DNA of 58,680 nt from contig NZ_BNBR01000001.1 in NCBI RefSeq assembly GCF_014656055.1, positions 2,046,134-2,104,813 of the forward strand. The letters run 5' to 3'. This document shows, one piece after another, positions 38,624-47,889 of the stretch. Source of the DNA: Streptomyces griseosporeus. Lineage in GTDB: Bacteria; Actinomycetota; Actinomycetes; Streptomycetales; Streptomycetaceae. The notes under the pieces are model-generated. The model saw only the letters and a list, made by a program, of their open reading frames with translations, did no database searches and was not told the origin of the DNA. Position 1 is the first letter of the stretch, and each line of letters begins with the position of its first letter. A program made the translations under genes and the position numbers.

Positions 38624-39451
38624 ATGCCCGAAGGAGACACGGTCTGGCAGGCCACGCGACGGCTGCACGCCGCCCTCGCGGGCAAGGTGCTGGTGCTGAG
38701 CGACCTGAGGGTGCCCCGGTACGCCACGGTCGACCTCACCGGGCGCACCGTGCTGGACGTCACCCCGCGCGGCAAGCACCTGCTGACCCGGATCGAGGGC
38801 GGCCTGACGCTGCACTCGCACCTGATGATGGACGGCACGTGGCGGGTGTTCGAGGCGGGGCAGCGCTTCACGGGCGGCGCCGCCCACCAGATCCGCGCGA
38901 TCCTCGGCACCGAGGACCGCACCGCCGTGGGCTACCGCCTCCCCGTGCTCGACCTGCTCCGCACCGCCGACGAGGACCGTGTGGTCGGACACCTCGGCCC
39001 CGACCTGCTGGGCCCGGACTGGGACGCCGAGCGCGCCCTCGCCAACCTCCTGCGCGACCCCGACCGGGAGCTGGGCGAGGCACTGCTGGACCAGCGCAAT
39101 CTCGCCGGGATCGGCAACGTCTACAAGAGTGAGCTGTGCTTCCTGCTGGGCGTCACCCCCTGGCTCCCGGTCGGCGCTCTGCCCGCCGACCGTGCCGCGC
39201 ACCTGCCGACGCTCTCCAAGAAGCTCCTGGACGCCAACCGCGAGCGCCCGGTCCGCAACACCACGGGCCTGCGCCGCCCCGATCTGTTCGTGTACGGCCG
39301 CGCGTCCCACCCCTGCCTGCGCTGCCGCACCCCGATCCGCGTCGCCGAGCAGGGCGACGGCAGCCGCGAGCGTCCGACGTACTGGTGCCCGTCCTGCCAG
39401 AAGGGACCGGTCCCCGCGGCCACGGCAGGGCAGCGCCGCCGAGCAGGCTGA
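38624..39451 (+). CDS. Nei/Fpg-type DNA glycosylase
   Basis: The 275-residue enzyme removes oxidised bases and cuts the DNA backbone. The mature start PEG (P2, E3) is the catalytic dyad; the helix-two-turn-helix segment NLAGIGNVYKSELCFLLG and a zinc finger (CLRCRT and CPSCQK) are typical. The MPEGDTVW opening is nearer to endonuclease VIII (Nei) than to Fpg. There is no visible ribosome binding site. It follows the Lhr helicase gene. Confidence 0.94.
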   Translation: MPEGDTVWQATRRLHAALAGKVLVLSDLRVPRYATVDLTGRTVLDVTPRGKHLLTRIEGGLTLHSHLMMDGTWRVFEAGQRFTGGAAHQIRAILGTEDRTAVGYRLPVLDLLRTADEDRVVGHLGPDLLGPDWDAERALANLLRDPDRELGEALLDQRNLAGIGNVYKSELCFLLGVTPWLPVGALPADRAAHLPTLSKKLLDANRERPVRNTTGLRRPDLFVYGRASHPCLRCRTPIRVAEQGDGSRERPTYWCPSCQKGPVPAATAGQRRRAG

Positions 39452-39499
39452 GGCACCTCACCCAAGGAACGGTGCACGCCTCACTCGCACAGGACGCTC

Positions 39500-39757
39500 T
39501 CACTCGGACACCGGCCCGCCCCTCTTCCCCCGCATCCCCGCCCGCCAGGCATCCCGCCACCGCCCCTCGCGCAGCGCGCCGGTCGCACGGGACTTGGGCA
39601 CACAGTGCACCGGCAGCAGGCTCAGCCCCCACCCGCCCGCCGCGACGGCGCCCTCCAGCACGCCCGCCCCGGGCACCAGGGCGAGCCGGAGCACGGCCCA
39701 CCACCACACGGCCCCGAGCCCCACACGGGCTCCCCAGCGTGCTGCCCGCCCCGCCAT
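39500..39757 (-). CDS. Small uncharacterised membrane-associated protein
   Basis: No family is recognised. The 85-residue product has one or two hydrophobic stretches (VGLGAVWWWAVLRLALVPGAGVLEGAVAAGGWGLSLLPV) and a basic C-terminus. The ATG at 39757 has a strong GGAGGTGACC site upstream, which supports it as real; longer open frames ahead have none. Confidence 0.6.
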   Translation of the reverse strand: MAGRAARWGARVGLGAVWWWAVLRLALVPGAGVLEGAVAAGGWGLSLLPVHCVPKSRATGALREGRWRDAWRAGMRGKRGGPVSE

Positions 39758-39863
39758 GGCGGTCACCTCCAGCCGGACGCTAGAACACCGCCCTCGCGGT
39801 CGGAAAGGGCGCACAGGCGGCACGTGGGCGCGCGGGCGCACCACCGGGCCCCGGGGCCGGCCG

Positions 39864-40334
39864 TCAGCCGTTCGCGGCCTGGAACATCCAGTGGTGCTTC
39901 TCCAGATCCGCCGTGATCTGGATGAACATGTCCTGGCTGACCGGGTCGGCCGTCTCGGTCGCCGCCACGCGTTCCCGCATCCGGGTGATCACCGCGCCCA
40001 GCGCGTCCACGAGCGTGCCCACCGCGTCGCCGTCCTTCACCCAGCCCTCGGCCACCGCCTTGACGCCGCTGCCGGCGGCCACGGTCGCCGCCCGACCGTC
40101 GGGCGAGACCCCGAGCGCCGAGGCCCGCTCGGCGACGGTGTCGGAGTGCGTACGGGCCGTGTCGACGACCTCGTCGAGCTGGAGGTGGACGGACCGGAAG
40201 CGGGGCCCGACGACGTTCCAGTGCACCTGCTTGGCGACCAGCGCCAGGTCGATCAGATCGACGAGCGCGCCCTGCAGCGCCTCGGCGACGGTCTTCAGGT
40301 CCGCGTCGGGCAGAGGGCTCTTCACGACGTACAT
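39864..40334 (-). CDS. dpsB: Dps-family ferritin-like protein
   Basis: The 156-residue protein has the Dps core with ferroxidase residues in KQVHWNVVGPRFRSVHLQLDEVVDTARTHSD. Dps proteins store iron and protect DNA against peroxide. The locus matches dpsB of S. coelicolor (SCO5756 as I recall). The ATG at 40334 is preceded by GGAGG six bases away; ATGs further upstream exist. It is cytoplasmic and nucleoid-associated. Confidence 0.9.
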   Translation of the reverse strand: MYVVKSPLPDADLKTVAEALQGALVDLIDLALVAKQVHWNVVGPRFRSVHLQLDEVVDTARTHSDTVAERASALGVSPDGRAATVAAGSGVKAVAEGWVKDGDAVGTLVDALGAVITRMRERVAATETADPVSQDMFIQITADLEKHHWMFQAANG

Positions 40335-40471
40335 CCAGGCCTCCATCGGGTCACCCGTTCGTGCCCCTCCACGATGACCGCAGGCCCGGGGTCCGGCAAA
40401 CGCACGAAAGCCCCGGCAGCGCTCCCCCGGTTCTCCCGGAGAAGCCCTGGCCAGGGCCTCACACACGTGCC

Positions 40472-40852
40472 TCAGGCAGCGACGACGTCCACTGCTTCAG
40501 CGGGCGCCTTGATGGTCACCCGTTCCGGTGGCACACCGGTCACCGAAACGGAACCCAGCATCGGGCGAACCGACGTGGGCACAGGCTCGCTGGGGGTGGC
40601 CGCAGCAGACTGGGCCAGCTCCGCGAGGGCGAGCTCGTCGCTCACTTCCCGCATGAGCTCGGACATCCGTACGTCCAGCGCGTCGCAGATGGCGGCGAGC
40701 AGTTCGGAGGAAGCCTCCTTCTGCCCCCGCTCCACCTCGGAGAGATAGCCGAGTGAGACTCGGGCGGACGAGGAGACTTCGCGCAGAGTACGGCCCTGGC
40801 GTTGGCGCTGCCGACGCAGCACGTCACCCAGCAGGCGACGGAGCAGAATCAT
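40472..40852 (-). CDS. clgR: ClgR, transcriptional activator of clp and lon
   Basis: The 126-residue protein has an XRE-type helix-turn-helix ([39 protein letters not shown]) and ends VDVVAA. In Streptomyces and corynebacteria, ClgR activates protease genes and is itself degraded by ClpP when its C-terminal alanines are recognised; the terminal AA fits. Its place after cinA and pgsA matches known clgR loci. The ATG at 40852 has GGAGGGAGCC upstream. Confidence 0.93.
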   Translation of the reverse strand: MILLRRLLGDVLRRQRQRQGRTLREVSSSARVSLGYLSEVERGQKEASSELLAAICDALDVRMSELMREVSDELALAELAQSAAATPSEPVPTSVRPMLGSVSVTGVPPERVTIKAPAEAVDVVAA

Positions 40853-40961
40853 CGGTGGCTCCCTCCTCGGACCGCGTAGCCGCATCCTTCTCGCCCCACC
40901 GTACCGCCTCGCGCCGCGGCCGTGCGGGGAGCGATGTCGTGTTCACTCAGGGCTGCAAACA

Positions 40962-41507
40962 TCAAAACCCCCCGTTCTGTTCCGTATCCTGTGCCCGCTC
41001 ATTCCTGGTCTGTTCGCCCGCAAGCTGCTTCAGGAGCAGTGCGAGTACGCTCCGTACACTCTCCATACGAATTTCCGCGCGGTCGCCGTTCAACCGCAGC
41101 GGCTCCACTTTTCCGCCACCGGCAGAACCGGAATCCGGGCCGAACGGCCCGTCCACGGCGACGAAGACCGTCCCCACGGGCTGTCCGTCCTGGGGTTCGG
41201 GACCGGCTACGCCGGTCGTCGCGATGCCCCAGTCGGCGCCCAGCGCCTTGCGCACTCCGGCCGCCATCTGCGCCGCGACCTGCGCGTCCACCGCACCACG
41301 GGTGGCCAGCAGACCGGCGTCCACACCGAGCAGCTCGTGCTTGAGCGCGGTGGCGTACGCCGTCACCGACCCCCGGAAGGCCTGGGACGCCCCGGGGACC
41401 GAGGTGATCTCCGCCGCGACCAGCCCGCCCGTCAGCGACTCGGCGACGGCGACGGTCTCGCCTCTCACCCTCAGTAGTCGCACCACGTCGGACGCGGGGG
41501 AACTCAC
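40962..41507 (-). CDS. cinA: CinA C-terminal-domain protein (nicotinamide-nucleotide amidase)
   Basis: The 181-residue protein is the CinA C-terminal domain alone, with AVAESLTGGLVAAEITSVPGASQAFRGSVTAYA and GIATTGVAGPEPQDGQPVGTVFVAV. Enzymes of this family deamidate nicotinamide mononucleotide. It begins at a GTG that overlaps the pgsA stop codon. Its last 20 residues are polar and Gln/Asn-rich. Confidence 0.93.
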   Translation of the reverse strand: MSSPASDVVRLLRVRGETVAVAESLTGGLVAAEITSVPGASQAFRGSVTAYATALKHELLGVDAGLLATRGAVDAQVAAQMAAGVRKALGADWGIATTGVAGPEPQDGQPVGTVFVAVDGPFGPDSGSAGGGKVEPLRLNGDRAEIRMESVRSVLALLLKQLAGEQTRNERAQDTEQNGGF

Positions 41508-42322
41508 GCTTCCGTCTCCTCCAACGCTGCCTTGCGCTCGGCGATTCCCCGCCGGCGCAGCACAATGGCCTGTCTCACATAGTCGAGGCCGGTCACCACG
41601 GTCAGGACGACCGCCACAGCCATCACCCAGAACCTCAGGGTCGCCAGCCATCCCGTCAGCGCCAGCACGTACATCCCGACGGCGACGCCCTGGGTGAGCG
41701 TCTTGAGTTTGCCGCCGCGGCTCGCGGGGATGACGCCGTACCGGATGACGAGAAAACGCAGCAGGGTGACGCCGAGTTCCCGGCCGAGGATCACGATCGT
41801 CACCCACCACGGCAGATCGCCCAGGGCGGAGAGACAGATCAGCGCCGCCCCCATGATCGCCTTGTCGGCGATGGGGTCGGCGATCTTCCCGAAGTCGGTG
41901 ACCAGGTTGTAGGTGCGCGCCAGATGCCCGTCGAACAGGTCGGTGATCATGGCGATGGCGAAGGCCGCCCAGGCGAACGAGCGCCACGCCGGGTCGTACC
42001 CGCCGTTGGCCAGCATCAGCGCCACGAAGCCCGGCACGAGGATGAGCCGGAGCATGGTCAGCAGGTTGGCGATGTTCCAGACGCTGGCCTGGTTCACGGC
42101 CGCGGCGGCGATCTTGGCGCCGCGCGCCGGCTTCCCGCCGCCCGCCGCGCCTGAGGGGCCCGCCGCGGAGGCGAGGGCGGCGCCCTGCGCCTTGGGCGTG
42201 CTGTGGTTCTTCGCCGCCCCCTGGACCTTGCCGCCCGCCTGCGTCTTCGACGCGCCCTTGGGCTTGGCCGCGCCGTGCGCCGGGGAGGAGCCGCCCGCCG
42301 CGGACGCCGGTACGCCGGTCAT
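41504..42322 (-). CDS. pgsA: CDP-diacylglycerol-glycerol-3-phosphate 3-phosphatidyltransferase PgsA
   Basis: PgsA makes phosphatidylglycerophosphate, the precursor of phosphatidylglycerol and cardiolipin. The 272-residue protein has the CDP-alcohol phosphatidyltransferase motif ([27 protein letters not shown], the DGxxAR-G-D-D pattern) and several helices. The first 70 residues are a Lys/Ala/Gly-rich disordered tail, an extra compared with most PgsA. It overlaps rimO in ATGA and cinA in GTGA. Confidence 0.93.
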   Translation of the reverse strand: MTGVPASAAGGSSPAHGAAKPKGASKTQAGGKVQGAAKNHSTPKAQGAALASAAGPSGAAGGGKPARGAKIAAAAVNQASVWNIANLLTMLRLILVPGFVALMLANGGYDPAWRSFAWAAFAIAMITDLFDGHLARTYNLVTDFGKIADPIADKAIMGAALICLSALGDLPWWVTIVILGRELGVTLLRFLVIRYGVIPASRGGKLKTLTQGVAVGMYVLALTGWLATLRFWVMAVAVVLTVVTGLDYVRQAIVLRRRGIAERKAALEETEA

Positions 42323-43788
42323 CTGCCCGCCTCCTCGCTGGACCCGAGCACGCCCTGAAGCGGCTCGGCCACCAGGTCGACACCTTCCGTACCGACCACC
42401 TTCGCCTCGACCATACGGCCGACGCTCAGGCCCTCGCCGCTCGTGAGCAGTACCTGGCCGTCCGTCTCCGGGGCCTGGTGCGCCGCACGGCCGTACACGC
42501 CCTCCTCGTCGACGGACTCCACCAGCACGTGCACGGTCTCGCCGACGCGCTCCTCGGCGCGCTGCGAGACGAGTTCCTCGGCGAGCCGGGAGACACGTGC
42601 CAGGCGCTCGGCGACGACGTCCTCGTGGAGCTTGTTGTCGTACGTGGCGGCTTCGGTGCCCTCCTCGTCGGAGTAGCCGAAGACGCCGATGGCGTCCAGC
42701 CGCGCGCCGTTGAGGAAACGCTCCAGCTCGGCCAGGTCCGACGCGGTCTCGCCGGGGAAGCCGACGATGAAGTTGGAGCGCACGCCGGCCTCGGGTGCCT
42801 TGCTCCGAATGGTGTCGAGCAGCTCCAGGAAGCGGTCGGTGTCGCCGAAGCGGCGCATGGCGCGCAGCACGTCGGGCGCGCAGTGCTGGAAGGACAGGTC
42901 GAAGTAGGGGGCGACCTTCGGGGTGGAGGTCAGCACGTCGATGAGCCCCGGGCGCATCTCGGCGGGCTGGAGGTAGCTCACCCGCACCCGCTCGATGCCG
43001 TCGACCTCGGCCAGCTCGGGCAGCAGGGACTCCAGCAGGCGGATGTCGCCGAGGTCCTTGCCGTAGGAGGTGTTGTTCTCGGAGACCAGCATGATCTCCT
43101 TCACGCCCTGCTCGGCCAGCCACCGCGTCTCGTTCAGCACGTCGCTCGGGCGGCGCGAGATGAAGGAGCCGCGGAAGGACGGGATGGCGCAGAAGGTGCA
43201 GCGCCGGTCGCAGCCGGAGGCGAGCTTCACCGAGGCGACCGGGGAGCCGTCCAGCCGGCGGCGCAGGGGCGCGCGCGGGCCGGAGGCCGGGGCGACGCCC
43301 TCGGGCAGGTCGGTCGGGCCGTGCCCCGGCAGGGCCACGGCGGCGGCCGATTCCTGCCGTTCGGCGGGGCTGATCGGGAGCAGCTTGCGGCGGTCGCGCG
43401 GGGTGTGCGCGAGGTGGCTGCCGCCGGAGAGGATGGTCTGCAGGCGGTCGGAGATGTCGGCGTAGTCGTCGAAGCCGAGCACGCCGTCGGCCTCGGGGAG
43501 GGCCTCGGCCAGCTCCTTGCCGTACCGCTCGGCCATGCAGCCCACCGCGACGACGGCCTGGGTTCTGCCGTGCCCCTTGAGGTCGTTGGCCTCCAGGAGG
43601 GCATCGACGGAGTCCTTCTTGGCGGCGTCGACGAAGCCGCAGGTGTTCACGACGGCGACGTCGGCGTCCGCGGCGTCCTCCACGAGCTGCCAGCCGTCCG
43701 CCTCCAAACGGCCTGCGAGCTCTTCCGAGTCCACCTCGTTACGAGCGCAGCCAAGGGTGACGAGTGCGACGGTACGGCGTTCAGGCAT
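42319..43788 (-). CDS. rimO: Ribosomal protein S12 methylthiotransferase RimO
   Basis: RimO adds a methylthio group to an aspartate of ribosomal protein uS12. The 489-residue radical-SAM protein has three N-terminal cysteines (C14, C50, C84), the radical-SAM CxxxCxxC (C193, C197, C200) and a C-terminal TRAM domain. An extra segment of about 35 residues (about 143-178) precedes the radical-SAM motif. It shares a common fold with MiaB in the same window but the two are not adjacent. Confidence 0.95.
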   Translation of the reverse strand: MPERRTVALVTLGCARNEVDSEELAGRLEADGWQLVEDAADADVAVVNTCGFVDAAKKDSVDALLEANDLKGHGRTQAVVAVGCMAERYGKELAEALPEADGVLGFDDYADISDRLQTILSGGSHLAHTPRDRRKLLPISPAERQESAAAVALPGHGPTDLPEGVAPASGPRAPLRRRLDGSPVASVKLASGCDRRCTFCAIPSFRGSFISRRPSDVLNETRWLAEQGVKEIMLVSENNTSYGKDLGDIRLLESLLPELAEVDGIERVRVSYLQPAEMRPGLIDVLTSTPKVAPYFDLSFQHCAPDVLRAMRRFGDTDRFLELLDTIRSKAPEAGVRSNFIVGFPGETASDLAELERFLNGARLDAIGVFGYSDEEGTEAATYDNKLHEDVVAERLARVSRLAEELVSQRAEERVGETVHVLVESVDEEGVYGRAAHQAPETDGQVLLTSGEGLSVGRMVEAKVVGTEGVDLVAEPLQGVLGSSEEAGR

Positions 43789-43826
43789 GGGCTCAAGACT
43801 ACTTCGTCCCACAGACAGCCCCTGTC

Positions 43827-43858
43827 GACGGGGTTGACCGATCTTGGTCAACCCCGTC
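43827..43858 (-). terminator. Perfect 13-bp hairpin between the RodZ-like gene and rimO
   Basis: GACGGGGTTGACC (43827-43839) and GGTCAACCCCGTC (43846-43858) are exact complements with a 6-base loop. On the minus strand it follows the RodZ-like stop codon and precedes rimO. No T-run follows, so some readthrough into rimO is possible. Confidence 0.7.
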
Positions 43859-43890
43859 CTGCGCGGTCCCTCGGTCAGCCCACCGGGGGC

Positions 43891-44727
43891 TCAGCCCACC
43901 TGCGGGTCGCCCTTGGTGTACGTCAGCCGCTCCACCGCGCCCGGCTGGAAATCGTCGTCGATCTTCTTGCCGTTGACGTAGAGCTGGATCGCGCCCGCGT
44001 CGCCGAGCACCAGGTTGATCTTGGTGCTGTCCTGGAAGGTCTTGGACTGGCCCTGCTTGAGCAGCCCGTCGAACATCAGGCGGCCGTTGTGGTCCCGGGC
44101 CGAGATCCAGCTGCGCCCGTCGGTCGCGCTGACCTGGACGGTCACCTTGTCCTGCGGGGCGGCGGCGATGGCGCTGTCGGAGGGGGCCGGCTTCTGGTCG
44201 CCGCTCTTGCTGCCCTTCGGCGTGGGCGCGGCGGTCGTGCCGGTCGTCGGCGTGGAGCCACCCGCGACCTGGTCCTTCGCACCGCCGTCGTCCCCGCCCT
44301 TGACCACGGTGAAGCCGACGAACCCGATGACGGCCACGATCGCGGCGACCATCGCCGCGGTCCAGTTCGGCCCCCGCCGCTCCGGGCGGATACGTTCCGC
44401 CTCGAACAGCGGCGCCGCCGGCGTGGGCGCGGGCCGCCCCCCGTGCTCGGCGTCGTACTGCGCGATGAGCGGCTCGGGATCGAGGTGGACGGCCTTGGCG
44501 AGGGTCCGGATATGGCCACGTGCGTACACGTCGCCGCCGCACGGGGCGAAGTTGTCCGCCTCGATCGCGTGCACGATGGCGATACGGACCCGGGTGGCGT
44601 TGCTGACGTCGTCGACGGTCAGACCGGCGGCGATACGCGCCTGCCGCAGGGCACGGCCGACGGAGAGGTGGGCTTCCTCGCGATCGTCTTCGAAGGGACG
44701 CTCGTCTTCAGGGGAGTTGCCGATGGA
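43891..44727 (-). CDS. RodZ-like membrane protein with helix-turn-helix
   Basis: The 278-residue protein has an N-terminal HTH_25 domain (SVGRALRQARIAAGLTVDDVSNATRVRI), one membrane helix (AAMVAAIVAVIGFVGFTVV), a Thr/Ala/Pro linker and a C-terminal DUF4115 domain. This is the RodZ layout; RodZ links the MreB cytoskeleton to cell shape. Whether the streptomycete protein does the same is not known from sequence. The GTG at 44727 (VSIGNSPEDERP) is chosen because AAAGG lies seven bases upstream; a GTG at 44757 is an alternative. Confidence 0.88.
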   Translation of the reverse strand, partial: SIGNSPEDERPFEDDREEAHLSVGRALRQARIAAGLTVDDVSNATRVRIAIVHAIEADNFAPCGGDVYARGHIRTLAKAVHLDPEPLIAQYDAEHGGRPAPTPAAPLFEAERIRPERRGPNWTAAMVAAIVAVIGFVGFTVVKGGDDGGAKDQVAGGSTPTTGTTAAPTPKGSKSGDQKPAPSDSAIAAAPQDKVTVQVSATDGRSWISARDHNGRLMFDGLLKQGQSKTFQDSTKINLVLGDAGAIQLYVNGKKIDDDFQPGAVERLTYTKGDPQVG

Positions 44728-45051
44728 CACGGGGGCGCCTTTCGAGCGTGTAGCCACCTGTGCTGGAGGTTCAGTCTAGGGGGGGTACGAAAGGGTGGGG
44801 CAACCGGGCGGTGGGACTTTGTACGCCATCGGAATGGCCGGACACGCCGATGACGGGCCAGGTGCGCACCCCAGGATGGGACCCGCGCCTGTCTTCTCGC
44901 TCAACTTGACGTATGGCAAAGGGAAACGGTTGCCCAGCTCTCTCTAACGGGTGAGTCACGGTCGCGGACGGGTGAGTCACGGTCACCGGCGGCTCTGCCA
45001 CGGCCGGCCCCCTTCCTCCGGGACGACGCCTGGACGACGCCTGGACCACTC
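44728..45051. other. Gap between ftsK and the RodZ-like gene, with paired repeats
   Basis: These 324 bases hold no convincing gene. A 17-base direct repeat occurs twice (44947-44963 and 44968-44984). On the minus strand TAGACT (plus-strand 44773-44778) with TTGCCC 19 bases upstream is a weak promoter candidate for the RodZ-like gene. An 11-base tandem repeat (GACGACGCCTG twice) lies near 45023. Confidence 0.6.
44947..44984. repeat. Two 17-base direct repeats, 21-base period
   Basis: ACGGGTGAGTCACGGTC occurs at 44947-44963 and exactly again at 44968-44984. Each holds GTGAGTCAC, a 4-1-4 inverted repeat. The 21-base period equals two helical turns, as expected for a protein binding both sites on one DNA face. 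It lies about 220 bases upstream of the RodZ-like start. Confidence 0.8.
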
Positions 45052-47766
45052 CTACCCTTCAGACTCCCCCCGGATCAGCGCGAGCACGCCGTCCAGCTCG
45101 TCGGGCTTCACAAGAACGTCACGAGCCTTGGACCCCTCGCTGGGCCCGACGATGTTCCGCGACTCCATCAGGTCCATCAGCCGGCCCGCCTTGGCGAAGC
45201 CGACCCGCAGCTTGCGCTGGAGCATCGAGGTGGACCCGAACTGCGTGGACACGACCAGCTCGGCCGCCTGGCACAGCAGGTCGAGGTCGTCGCCGATGTC
45301 CTCGTCGATCTCCTTCTTCTGCTTGGTGCCGACGACGACGTCGTCCCGGAAGACCGGCGTCATCTGGTCCTTGCAGTGCTGGACGACGGCCGCGACCTCC
45401 GCCTCGGTCACGAAGGCGCCCTGCATACGGGTCGGCTTGTTCGCGCCCATCGGCAGGAACAGGCCGTCGCCCTTGCCGATCAGCTTCTCGGCGCCGGGCT
45501 GGTCGAGGATGACCCGCGAGTCGGCGAGCGAGGAGGTGGCGAACGCGAGCCGCGAGGGCACGTTCGCCTTGATCAGACCGGTGACGACGTCGACCGAGGG
45601 CCGCTGCGTGGCGAGCACCAGGTGGATGCCGGCCGCGCGCGCGAGCTGGGTGATGCGGACGATCGCGTCCTCCACGTCACGCGGCGCCACCATCATCAGG
45701 TCGGCCAGCTCGTCGACGATCACCAGCAGGTACGGATACGGCTGCAGCTCCCGCTCGCTGCCCTCGGGCGGCTTGACCTTGCCCTCCCGCACGGCCTTGT
45801 TGAAGTCGTCGATGTGCCGGTAGCCGTACGCCGCGAGGTCGTCGTAGCGCAGGTCCATCTCGCGTACGACCCACTGCAGCGCCTCGGCGGCCCGCTTGGG
45901 GTTGGTGATGATCGGGGTGATCAGGTGCGGGATGCCCTCGTAGGCGGTCAGCTCCACCCGCTTGGGGTCGACGAGGATCATCCGCACGTCCTCCGGGGTC
46001 GCCCGCATCATGATCGAGGTGATCAGGCAGTTGATGCAGGACGACTTGCCGGAGCCGGTCGCGCCGGCGACCAGCATGTGCGGCATCTTCGCCAGCGAGT
46101 GCATGACGTAGCCGCCCTCGACGTCCTTGCCGAAGGCGACCAGCATCGGGTCGTCGTCCTCCGCGGACTCCGCGAGGCGCAGCACGTCGCCGAGGTTGAC
46201 CATCTCCCGGTCGGTGTTCGGGATCTCGATGCCGACCGCCGACTTGCCCGGGATGGGGCTGATGATCCGCACGTCCGGGCTGGCCACGGCGTACGCGATG
46301 TTCTTGGCCAGCGCGGTGATCCGCTCGACCTTCACGGCCGGGCCCAGCTCCACCTCGTAGCGGGTGACCGTCGGTCCGCGAGTGAAGCCGGTGACGGCGG
46401 CGTCGACCTTGAACTCGGTGAAGACGTTGGTGAGCGCGGCGACTATGGCGTCGTTGGCGGCGCTGCGCGCCTTGCCCGGGCCGCCCCGGGTGAGCAGGTC
46501 GAGCGAGGGCAGCGCGTAGGTGATGTCACCGGACAGCTGGAGCTGCTCGGCCCGGGCCGGCAGGTCGCGCGGTTGCTGGGGCGGGCTCTTGGTGAGGTCG
46601 GGGACCTCGCTCTTGAGCTTCTCCTGCTTGGGCCGCGCGGCGGGCACGGGGGTCGGCGTGGTGCTCTCGCGGTCGCCGATCCGCACGCCCTGGGTGAGGT
46701 CGGCGACGAGCGGCGAGGGCGGCATGCCGTGCAGCACCGCGCCGTCCAGGTCCGCCGCGGCGGCCGCGGCGATGTCCACGGCGTCCGGCGCACGGTCCGT
46801 CGCGGGCTGCGGCACGGCCGCGCGCCGGCTGCGGCCCCGGCGCCGGGACAGCGCCTCCTGCTCGGCGGCGTCGGGGTCGTACTCCTGGGGGGCGCCCGAG
46901 CGTCGCCGCGGGCGCCCGGGCAGCGCCTCGCGCCACTGGTCGTCGTAACGCTCGTCGTCGTCGGTGAACGCCTCGGGGAACTCGTCGGCCCGGGGGTCGT
47001 GGACGATGCCGAGCCGCACGCCGAGCAGCCGCAGCCGCTGCGGGATGGCGTTGACTGGCGTGGCGGTGACGACGAGCAGACCGAAGATCGTCAGCAGCAC
47101 CAGCAGGGGTACGGCGAGGACCTCGGTCATCGTGAACGTCAGCGGGGTCGCCGCGGCCCAGCCGATGAGCCCGCCGGCGTCCCTTATGGCCTGCATGCCG
47201 GCGCTGCGGGCGGGCGAGCCGCACGCGATGTGGATCTGCCCGAGCACGCCGATGAGCAGCGCTGACAGGCCGATCACGATCCGGCCGTTGGCCTCCGGCT
47301 TCTCCGGGTGCCGGATGAAGCGGGTGGCGACGACCGCGAGCACGATCGGCACCAGCAGGTCCAGGCGGCCGAACGCGCCGGTCACCAGGATCTCCACCAG
47401 ATCGCCGACCGGCCCCTTCAGGTCGGCCCAGGTGCCCGCGGCGACGATCAGCGCGATGGCGAGCAGCAGCAGGGCGACGCCGTCCTTGCGGTGGGCGGGG
47501 TCGAGGTTCTTCGCGCCCTGCCCTATCCCCCGGAAGACGGCGCCCACGGCGTGCGCCAGGCCGAGCCACACCGCGCGCACCAGTCGGTAGACGCCGCCGG
47601 TGGGGCTCGGTGCCGGCCTGGGCGCGGGCCTCTTCGCCGCGGCCTTCTTGGCGGGCGCCTTCTTCGCGGGAGCCCTTTTCGCGGCGGCCTTCCTCGCCGG
47701 AGCCTTCGCGGGAGCAGCCGCCTTCTTCGCGGGCGGCTTCTTGGCTGCGGAGGGACGTGAGGCCAT
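45052..47766 (-). CDS. ftsK: DNA translocase FtsK
   Basis: FtsK pumps chromosomal DNA away from closing septa during division and sporulation. The 904-residue protein begins with a 50-residue Lys/Ala/Pro-rich tail reminiscent of histone H1, then about four membrane helices, a proline- and charge-rich linker, and the ATPase motor with Walker A GATGSGKSS (about residue 570) and Walker B LLVIVDELADLMMV. The C-terminal gamma winged helix (TSMLQRKLRVGFAKAGRLMDLME) recognises orienting DNA sequences. The ATG at 47766 begins the family-typical MASR tail. Confidence 0.96.
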   Translation of the reverse strand: MASRPSAAKKPPAKKAAAPAKAPARKAAAKRAPAKKAPAKKAAAKRPAPRPAPSPTGGVYRLVRAVWLGLAHAVGAVFRGIGQGAKNLDPAHRKDGVALLLLAIALIVAAGTWADLKGPVGDLVEILVTGAFGRLDLLVPIVLAVVATRFIRHPEKPEANGRIVIGLSALLIGVLGQIHIACGSPARSAGMQAIRDAGGLIGWAAATPLTFTMTEVLAVPLLVLLTIFGLLVVTATPVNAIPQRLRLLGVRLGIVHDPRADEFPEAFTDDDERYDDQWREALPGRPRRRSGAPQEYDPDAAEQEALSRRRGRSRRAAVPQPATDRAPDAVDIAAAAAADLDGAVLHGMPPSPLVADLTQGVRIGDRESTTPTPVPAARPKQEKLKSEVPDLTKSPPQQPRDLPARAEQLQLSGDITYALPSLDLLTRGGPGKARSAANDAIVAALTNVFTEFKVDAAVTGFTRGPTVTRYEVELGPAVKVERITALAKNIAYAVASPDVRIISPIPGKSAVGIEIPNTDREMVNLGDVLRLAESAEDDDPMLVAFGKDVEGGYVMHSLAKMPHMLVAGATGSGKSSCINCLITSIMMRATPEDVRMILVDPKRVELTAYEGIPHLITPIITNPKRAAEALQWVVREMDLRYDDLAAYGYRHIDDFNKAVREGKVKPPEGSERELQPYPYLLVIVDELADLMMVAPRDVEDAIVRITQLARAAGIHLVLATQRPSVDVVTGLIKANVPSRLAFATSSLADSRVILDQPGAEKLIGKGDGLFLPMGANKPTRMQGAFVTEAEVAAVVQHCKDQMTPVFRDDVVVGTKQKKEIDEDIGDDLDLLCQAAELVVSTQFGSTSMLQRKLRVGFAKAGRLMDLMESRNIVGPSEGSKARDVLVKPDELDGVLALIRGESEG

Positions 47767-47889
47767 AGGTGTGAGGTTACCGGGGGAGACGCCAGTGGAC
47801 ACGCGTGCTTACGGCTTCACCCGTTCGTGTCGCCCTTGCCCGCACGCGCGCCTGACGCGCGCTCATCCGCAAGGCCCGCGCGGGGTACG

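Noticed and set aside
40853..40961. A ClgR autoregulatory box upstream of clgR
   Set aside because: I could not find a convincing match in the gap between cinA and clgR.
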